In this document: positions 16,111-20,468 of the stretch, piece by piece | How the letters are laid out: the number at the start of each line of letters is the position of its first letter | Position numbering within the stretch: position 1 is the stretch's first letter | Assembly (NCBI GenBank): GCA_015486505.1 | Contig: WFRP01000146.1 | Coordinates: 1-20,468 of the forward strand | Length of the DNA stretch: 20,468 nucleotides | Source of the DNA: Pseudomonadota bacterium | GTDB taxonomy: Bacteria; Desulfobacterota; Anaeroferrophillalia; Anaeroferrophillales; Tharpellaceae | Direction: 5' to 3' | Made by a program: the position numbers and the translations under genes | The notes under the pieces: model-generated | The model's database searches: none | The model's input: only the letters and a program-made list of their open reading frames with translations | Told to the model about the DNA's origin: nothing

Positions 16111-16224
16111 GGCGAAGCAAAGATCGCTGATTTTCTCTGTATCTTAAGTGCCAATCCGGTTAAGCCGAATATTTACAACCGCTGACAATCAATAAAAACA
16201 TCAGCAGACCGATTTTGCTAGAGC

Positions 16225-16253
16225 CTTGTAAAAATTCCCCACCATATTGTCAA
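16225..16253 (-). promoter_or_regulatory. Sigma-70-type promoter for the proS-fts operon
   Basis: On the minus strand a perfect -35 TTGACA (16253-16248) is followed by a 17-bp spacer and -10 TACAAG (16230-16225, four of six matches). It lies just downstream of the cooS terminator and would give a leader of about 355 nt before proS. Confidence 0.6.
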
Positions 16254-16257
16254 GCAT

Positions 16258-16293
16258 AAAAAAACCCCGACTCAATCGAGCCGGGGTTTTTTT
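16258..16293 (-). terminator. Rho-independent terminator of cooS
   Basis: The stem arms AAAAAAACCCCGACTC (16258-16273) and GAGCCGGGGTTTTTTT (16278-16293) flank the loop AATC, with one mismatch. Read on the minus strand the stem ends in seven T residues. It lies 36 bp past the cooS stop codon and could act in both directions. Confidence 0.92.
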
Positions 16294-16328
16294 ACAAAAC
16301 ATCAATGCAAACAATTCAATTAAAAGAC

Positions 16329-18299
16329 CTAGAGTTCACGACGGTCAGCCATATCGAAAAGTTTACGTTCCTGTTTAACGTTAATGCCTAAGGCTTCACG
16401 TTTTTTATCAATGTGAGCAATCATCTTGGCGGCATGTTCGTAAGGATCAACCGCGAAATCCCACATTCCGCCAACTTCATCTTCGAGGCCTTTGAAAAGA
16501 TGCTCTTTGAACTTGGAACCTTCGGTAACCGGGAAGGCGGCACCAAAGACAGTGTAGACCCCGGAGGAGACAAAATACTGACCGATCGAGATAGCTTTCT
16601 CACTCATCCACTCAGGAGCGGAACCGGCAACCGGGATGTCGGAGATTTTTTCACCCAGGCCGCCGGTTTTGACGACTTCGGCCAGAGCGATCAGGATCCG
16701 GCTGTTATCAACGCAGGAACCAACGCTCAATACCGGCGGGATACCGACGGTTTCACAGACTTCAGCCAGTCCGTCGCCGGCAAATTTCGCGGCTTCGGGA
16801 ACCAACAGTCCGGCTTTGCCGGTAGCGATCGTCGAACAACCGGTCTGCACCACGAGAACGTTATTTTTGATCAACTCTTTAACAACTTCAACGTGAACCC
16901 AGTCATGTTTCACCCGGGGGTTGGTACAACCAACAACCCCGGCGAGACCGCGAATCCGGCCGTTGATGATATTGTCATTCAGCGGAACATAGGAACCCCG
17001 GAAACTACCGCCGAGATGGTAATTGATGCTCTCATGGCCGAAACCGTGAATCCCGATATGTTTGTTCTGCGGGATCTCAACCGGTTTCGTCCGATTTTTG
17101 AAACGCTCGATCGCCAGTTCAACCACCTTGTCAACACATTCACGCGGGTTGCTTTCATCCAGTTGAATATGTGTTGCGCCTTCGATGTGAGCCCGGTAGT
17201 TGGTGGTGATAAACGGGGTACCGTAGCATTCGGCGACCGGAGAAAGACCCTGTTTAATACACTGAACGTCAACCGCCATGGCATCAACCGCGCCGGTTAC
17301 GAGCAGAGCTTCCGTCGACATGAAGTTACCGGCATGGGGGACCCCGTGCCGCATCAGAACCTCAGCCCCGGAACAGCACATCCCGGCCAGGTTCAGGCCT
17401 TCGGCGCCGGCGGCTTTGGCTTTTTCAATCATTTTCGGATCGTTAACCGAATCGATCATCGCTTCAAACATAATCGGCTCATGGCCGTTGATGACGACGT
17501 TAACCTGTTTCTCTTCCAGGCAGCCCATATCGACATAAGCCTGAATCGGTACGGGAGTGCCGAAAAGAATATCGGAAATCTCGGTCGCAACCATGGAACC
17601 GCCCCAACCGTCGGAGAGCGCCGTGCGCTGGAACTGACGCGCGATATTAACATATTCCTGGTCAACCCCGATATGAGTCCGGTGCATCATCTCCATCAGC
17701 TCACGCATAGCGCCGCGAGGCACGATGCCGAGTTCACGCCAACGCTCCAGCGTCTTTTCCGGAACCCGTTTGGCGAAAGGAATCTCACCTTCAACCTGGG
17801 TGTAGGTTTTTTCAAGCTCTTCAGCCAGTTCGGAGGCCATTTCGAGGATATCACGCTCTTTAACTTCACCGTCAACCTCAACCGTGGTCGGGATATCAAG
17901 ATAGCCGCAAACCTCTTTCAGTTTCTTTTCATCTTTAATCCGGAAGCCGTCAACCTTGCCGTGGGCGACTTCTTTGAAGCAGTCCAGCATTCCCATCCCG
18001 TGGTCGGTATGAGCCGCGGCACCGGCAACGACCATACGGGCGAAGTTACGGGCTCCGATAGTATCAATAGTGGCACCACATACGCCCTGTTTGGCATACG
18101 GATCTTTGGGGCTCAGACGACAGGGACCCATCGAACAGTTTTTACAACAAGCGGAAACCGCACCGATCGGACATACGGACATATCGTTAGCCCGGTCAAA
18201 CGCAATCTTGACACCGTCTCTTTTCGCTTTTTCCAGCATCTGAATCGTGCTGGGGCAGATTGAAGCTGCCTGAATATCTAATACTTTCTCTTTGGCCAT
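16329..18299 (-). CDS. cooS: Anaerobic Ni-Fe carbon-monoxide dehydrogenase catalytic subunit
   Basis: This enzyme interconverts CO and CO2 at a Ni-4Fe-4S C-cluster. The 656-residue protein has the N-terminal cysteines for the D- and B-clusters: Cys43, Cys51, Cys52, Cys55, Cys60 and Cys74, the spacing of Carboxydothermus CooS. C-cluster ligands are all seen: His273 (NGHEP), Cys309 (GMCCSG), Cys347 (DVQCIK), Cys458 (VGCTNP), Cys488 (TGCST) and Cys529 (GSCVDN). The acid-base Lys568 is in MSEKA. It should be active. The ATG at 18299 is chosen because AGGAGG lies eight bases upstream; the frame extends to 18347 without support. No cooC, cooF, acetyl-CoA synthase or hydrogenase gene is beside it, so the electron partner is unknown. 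It is monocistronic, with its own promoter and terminator. Confidence 0.98.
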   Translation of the reverse strand: MAKEKVLDIQAASICPSTIQMLEKAKRDGVKIAFDRANDMSVCPIGAVSACCKNCSMGPCRLSPKDPYAKQGVCGATIDTIGARNFARMVVAGAAAHTDHGMGMLDCFKEVAHGKVDGFRIKDEKKLKEVCGYLDIPTTVEVDGEVKERDILEMASELAEELEKTYTQVEGEIPFAKRVPEKTLERWRELGIVPRGAMRELMEMMHRTHIGVDQEYVNIARQFQRTALSDGWGGSMVATEISDILFGTPVPIQAYVDMGCLEEKQVNVVINGHEPIMFEAMIDSVNDPKMIEKAKAAGAEGLNLAGMCCSGAEVLMRHGVPHAGNFMSTEALLVTGAVDAMAVDVQCIKQGLSPVAECYGTPFITTNYRAHIEGATHIQLDESNPRECVDKVVELAIERFKNRTKPVEIPQNKHIGIHGFGHESINYHLGGSFRGSYVPLNDNIINGRIRGLAGVVGCTNPRVKHDWVHVEVVKELIKNNVLVVQTGCSTIATGKAGLLVPEAAKFAGDGLAEVCETVGIPPVLSVGSCVDNSRILIALAEVVKTGGLGEKISDIPVAGSAPEWMSEKAISIGQYFVSSGVYTVFGAAFPVTEGSKFKEHLFKGLEDEVGGMWDFAVDPYEHAAKMIAHIDKKREALGINVKQERKLFDMADRREL

Positions 18300-18397
18300 G
18301 GTTACTACCTCCTGTGATAGTGTTAAATTGGCTTTGTTAACGAACAAAACTTAAAAATTAAAGGGTACCTCGAAAAAAGTCTATTCCTGATTTATGC

Positions 18398-18426
18398 GTT
18401 ATGCTGCTTGAACCTTAGAAAGTCAA
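18398..18426 (-). promoter_or_regulatory. Candidate sigma-70-type promoter of cooS
   Basis: On the minus strand TTGACT (18426-18421), a 17-bp spacer and CATAAC (18403-18398) give a plausible promoter with a leader of about 90 nt. The leader contains a TTTGTT-AACG-AACAAA dyad at 18333-18348 that could be an operator. No clear FNR/CRP-type or sigma-54 site was identified. Confidence 0.4.
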
Positions 18427-18535
18427 AGATTGGGCGTTGACTTAATAAGGTTGCGGGCCTGATTTAGCAATTATCATACCACCCACAAGCAACCCCGGAA
18501 ATATAATCTTTCACCGAGCAACCGCAAAAATATAT

Positions 18536-18570
18536 GCGCATTTTTTTCGCGGTAGCGCATTTTTTTCGCG
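18536..18570. repeat. Two 16-bp direct repeats in the cooS/HD-GYP divergent spacer
   Basis: GCGCATTTTTTTCGCG occurs at 18536-18551 and again at 18555-18570, a 19-bp period with a GTA spacer. The position, between two divergent genes, fits a pair of regulator sites. The rest of the 398-bp spacer (18300-18697) holds only the candidate promoters noted here. Confidence 0.6.
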
Positions 18571-18631
18571 AAATTCTGTCGATAGAACCAAACCGCCAGG
18601 CGGCAACAGACGGCCGGCGGCGATAAATCGT

Positions 18632-18658
18632 TTGACTTGCAAAGCTAAACTATATTAT
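18632..18658 (+). promoter_or_regulatory. Candidate promoter of the HD-GYP gene
   Basis: TTGACT (18632-18637) is followed after 15 bp by TATTAT (18653-18658, five of six matches); TATCTT at 18656-18661 gives an 18-bp spacer instead. Either would start transcription close upstream of the ATG at 18698. Confidence 0.4.
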
Positions 18659-18697
18659 CTTGAGCTTTCATTCGGCAAACAACCGGCGACTCAGCAA

Positions 18698-19654
18698 ATG
18701 TCTGAAGATAAAAAAAGTTTCCAGCAAATAGCGACCTCTACCCTGGTTCCGGAACGCCGCGTCGGCGTTAAGCTCTACCTGCGGACCGGCCTGGATCGTT
18801 ACGTTCTTTTTATAAATGAGAGCGCCGTTCTCAGCAGCGGCAAGATCGAGCAGCTCTATTCAAACAATGTCAAACATCTCTACCTTGACACCAGTGACCG
18901 CCCGGGCTACCTGAGTTACATCAAAGGAAATCTCTCGGCAATCCTTGACAACCCGGAACTTACCGCAAACGACAAAGCCAGCATAATCTACGACACCGCC
19001 AAAGATATAACCGAAAATCTCTTTTCGCAACCGAGCACGGAAAACATTGACCAGACCCGTAATCTGGTCGACTGCATGATCGATTCCATCAGCCAATCCC
19101 CGGAAACCAGCAATCTGATGATGATGATCACCAACCAGGATTACTACACCTACACCCATTCCATAAATGTCGGCATCTACGCGGTCTCGATGACCCGCAA
19201 AATATTACCCGGCATCAGTGAAAACGCCCTTAAAACCCTGGGACTCGGCTTTTTCCTCCACGATCTCGGCAAAGCGCAGATACCAGGTTCAATCCTCAAC
19301 AAAAAAGGGCCGCTCAATCAGGACGAATGGCGGAAAATGCAGGAGCATCCGACAATCGGCGCCGAACTGGTCCGCAAACTCGGCGCCGGCACCCCGGAAA
19401 TCATCGACATAATCACAAGCCACCACGAACGTTATAATGGAACCGGCTACCCCAACCAGCTCAGCCAAAAAAAAATCTCCCTCCCCGGCCGGATCTGTGC
19501 CTTCTGTGACGTCTTCGACGCGTTAACCACGAAACGCTCCTACAAAAAAGCACTCTCAACCTTTGCCGCCTTAAAAATCATCAAAGAGGAAACCCCAAGC
19601 CATTTCGACCCGGAATTACTCAACCCTTTCATTCTGCTTTTCGGCGGCAATTAA
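18698..19654 (+). CDS. HD-GYP domain protein, probable c-di-GMP phosphodiesterase
   Basis: HD-GYP proteins degrade cyclic di-GMP, a second messenger for motility and biofilm. From the chosen ATG the protein has 318 residues. A poorly conserved N-terminal part (about 12-140) is followed by the HD-GYP core. Metal and substrate motifs are complete: His154, HDLGK (188-192), HPTIG (217-221), HHERYNGTGYP (242-252) and DVFDALTTKRSYK (271-283). No membrane segment or signal peptide is seen, so it should be cytosolic. A TTG at 18632 would add 22 residues, but that triplet coincides with a likely -35 element, so the ATG is preferred even though it has no strong ribosome binding site. It is the only plus-strand gene here. 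It converges on dtd, with 16 bp between them. Confidence 0.9.
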   Translation: MSEDKKSFQQIATSTLVPERRVGVKLYLRTGLDRYVLFINESAVLSSGKIEQLYSNNVKHLYLDTSDRPGYLSYIKGNLSAILDNPELTANDKASIIYDTAKDITENLFSQPSTENIDQTRNLVDCMIDSISQSPETSNLMMMITNQDYYTYTHSINVGIYAVSMTRKILPGISENALKTLGLGFFLHDLGKAQIPGSILNKKGPLNQDEWRKMQEHPTIGAELVRKLGAGTPEIIDIITSHHERYNGTGYPNQLSQKKISLPGRICAFCDVFDALTTKRSYKKALSTFAALKIIKEETPSHFDPELLNPFILLFGGN

Positions 19655-19670
19655 CAACTGCCGCGGCAAC

Positions 19671-20120
19671 CTAAAATTCTTTTTTGCTGTCCAGCAGAAT
19701 GGTTACCGGCCCGTCATTGACCAGAGTAACTTCCATAGTTTCGCGAAAACGGCCGCCGGATACCGGAAGCCCTGAATCAGCAAGCCGCCGCATTACTTCT
19801 TCATACAGGGCGCGGCCAAGTTCCGGCGGCGCCGCGTGACTGAACGAAGGACGGTTCCCCTTCCGGACATCACCATAAAGAGTAAACTGCGGCACCAGCA
19901 GCACGGCACCGGCCACATCCCGCAAACTCAAACGCATCCTTTCATCCTGATCATAAAAAATCCGCAAGCCGCCAAGCTTGCGCACCATATAATCAACATC
20001 TTCCGGGCCATCATCATCCCGAACCCCCAGAAGCACCAGAAAACCGATGCCGATTTCGGCAATCTTTTCTCCGGCAACCCTGACCGAAGCTGATTTAATC
20101 CGCTGCACTACCGCCCGCAT
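19671..20120 (-). CDS. dtd: D-aminoacyl-tRNA deacylase
   Basis: This enzyme removes D-amino acids (and glycine from tRNA-Ala) from mischarged tRNA. The 149-residue protein is standard length and is full from MRAVVQRIKSASVRV to the C-terminus. The ATG at 20120 is chosen because AGAGGGGG lies just upstream; a start at 20156 would add twelve odd residues. The Gly-cisPro motif NDGPVT (135-140) is intact. The other signature, normally SQFTL, reads PQFTL here with Pro77 (codon CCG) in place of Ser77. The animal paralogue ATD has a PQ-type motif at this place, as I recall. Other residues, such as RKGNRPSF, are conserved, so activity is still expected. Confidence 0.95.
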   Translation of the reverse strand: MRAVVQRIKSASVRVAGEKIAEIGIGFLVLLGVRDDDGPEDVDYMVRKLGGLRIFYDQDERMRLSLRDVAGAVLLVPQFTLYGDVRKGNRPSFSHAAPPELGRALYEEVMRRLADSGLPVSGGRFRETMEVTLVNDGPVTILLDSKKEF

Positions 20121-20214
20121 AAAGCCCCCTCTTCCGCCCCTTTTTCCACAACTCAACTTAATGAGTCAGGTTAACTGATTTACATTTAACATCTCAATTT
20201 TCTGAAGTTAGTAG

Positions 20215-20231
20215 CTTACAGGTTATTTTCT
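20215..20231 (+). repeat. Second copy of the CTTACAGGTTATTTTCT repeat end
   Basis: The 17 bases are identical to 5755-5771, and a further match (AAAACAAGA) follows after seven divergent bases in both copies. This supports a dispersed repeat family present at least twice in the window. Confidence 0.6.
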
Positions 20232-20291
20232 GCACCAAAAAACAAGATTTGATGCCCTCGTAAAAACACCGAGAAATAATTTTCAATCGCT

Positions 20292-20329
20292 ATATGTTGT
20301 GATTGCAGACATTCAAAATCACAACATAT
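20292..20329. repeat. 13-bp perfect inverted repeat
   Basis: ATATGTTGTGATT (20292-20304) and AATCACAACATAT (20317-20329) are exact reverse complements around a 12-nt spacer. No T-tract follows, so it is not a typical terminator. It might be a protein-binding dyad or part of the repeat element. Confidence 0.6.
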
Positions 20330-20397
20330 TGTGCCTGAAAAACTTGAGAAATACTTCCAAGTAACGCTTTGTAACTATAGGAAATTATGTGATTTTT

Positions 20398-20468
20398 ATC
20401 TGTGTCTATCCGTGTCCATCTGTGGTTCAACAAAAAAATAGAAACCACAGATGAACGCAGATTAACAC
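20398..20468. repeat. Decamer repeat tract (ATCTGTGTCC type) forming a large inverted repeat
   Basis: Three 10-bp units follow each other on the plus strand at 20398-20407, 20408-20417 and 20418-20427 (ATCTGTGTCT, ATCCGTGTCC, ATCTGTGGTT). After an A-rich loop they recur in reverse complement from 20443 (AACCACAGAT, GAACGCAGAT) and are cut by the window end. The core stem CATCTGTGGTT/AACCACAGATG is 11 bp. Similar ACCACAGATG-type repeats are, from memory, common between genes in several bacterial phyla. Confidence 0.6.

Larger units (their letters stand above)
20157..20468. other. Gene-free AT-rich region with repeats at the window edge
   Basis: No coding frame is supported in these 312 bp. 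The segment contains the second TTACAGGTT-type repeat end (20215-20231), a 13-bp inverted repeat (20292-20329) and a decamer repeat tract (20398-20468). Any larger element would continue beyond the window. Confidence 0.6.

Noticed and set aside
15885..16154. Small ORF across the 26-bp tandem repeat (minus, 89 codons; also a plus-strand frame)
   Set aside because: The unit is not a multiple of three, so the peptide cycles frames, and the frame coincides with the proS leader with no ribosome binding site.
15863..16220. T-box riboswitch in front of proS
   Set aside because: I could not find the T-box core sequence or a terminator/antiterminator pair; the only hairpins are the repeat at 15892-15927 and the tandem array.
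16413..18263. A 616-codon open frame on the plus strand opposite cooS
   Set aside because: It is fully antisense to cooS, whose ligand residues and length are canonical. The protein has no recognisable domain, and such frames arise from codon bias on the coding strand.
18632..18697. TTG start extending the HD-GYP protein by 22 residues
   Set aside because: TTGACT at that site is better explained as a -35 element with a -10 at 18653-18658, and the extra residues look unlike a folded domain.
19644..19668. Terminator between the converging HD-GYP and dtd genes
   Set aside because: GCGGCA/TGCCGC can form a six-base-pair stem and TGCCGCGGCA is palindromic, but no T-tract follows in either direction.

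Overview
This is a 20.5 kb stretch of bacterial chromosome with moderate GC, dense with housekeeping genes and with almost everything on the minus strand. The gene content suggests an anaerobic Desulfobacterota (delta-proteobacterial) type organism: a nickel carbon-monoxide dehydrogenase (CooS), an NtrC-family sigma-54 activator, a class I fructose-bisphosphatase, and an ftsE-ftsX-envC-ctpA-YibQ cell-envelope cluster as seen in that group. The lineage is an inference from gene content and order; no rRNA or tRNA gene is present to test it.

Layout from right to left, which is the direction of transcription for most genes. Positions 20157-20468 have no gene and carry interspersed repeats. dtd (D-aminoacyl-tRNA deacylase, minus) and an HD-GYP c-di-GMP phosphodiesterase (plus, the only plus-strand gene) converge around 19660. 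The HD-GYP gene is divergent from cooS across a 398-bp spacer that holds a near-tandem 16-bp repeat. cooS stands alone and ends at a strong rho-independent terminator (16258-16293). Immediately beyond it, a good sigma-70-type promoter (16225-16253) appears to start a long eight-gene operon: proS, ftsE, ftsX, envC, ctpA, a divergent polysaccharide deacetylase (YibQ type), a Na+/phosphate symporter with a PhoU-like tail, and fbp. Its leader of about 355 nt contains four perfect tandem copies of a 26-bp unit and a hairpin repeat. After a repeat-filled spacer (5739-6056) comes a second cluster: guaB, guaA, an NtrC-type regulator with a degenerate receiver, and rlmN.

Functionally, ftsE/ftsX/envC form the ABC-like switch that controls septal peptidoglycan hydrolysis, and ctpA and the YibQ-type protein are envelope partners. 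guaB and guaA make GMP from IMP. proS, dtd and rlmN all serve translation. CooS oxidises CO or reduces CO2, but no CooC, CooF or acetyl-CoA synthase gene is visible beside it.

I found no clearly novel multi-gene system. The items most worth a second look are the non-coding repeats (a 26-bp minisatellite in the proS-fts leader, a shared hairpin repeat, TTACAGGTT-ended elements, and a perfect 26-bp palindrome in front of guaB), the receiver domain lacking its phospho-acceptor, the Ser-to-Pro change in the Dtd signature, and the solitary cooS.
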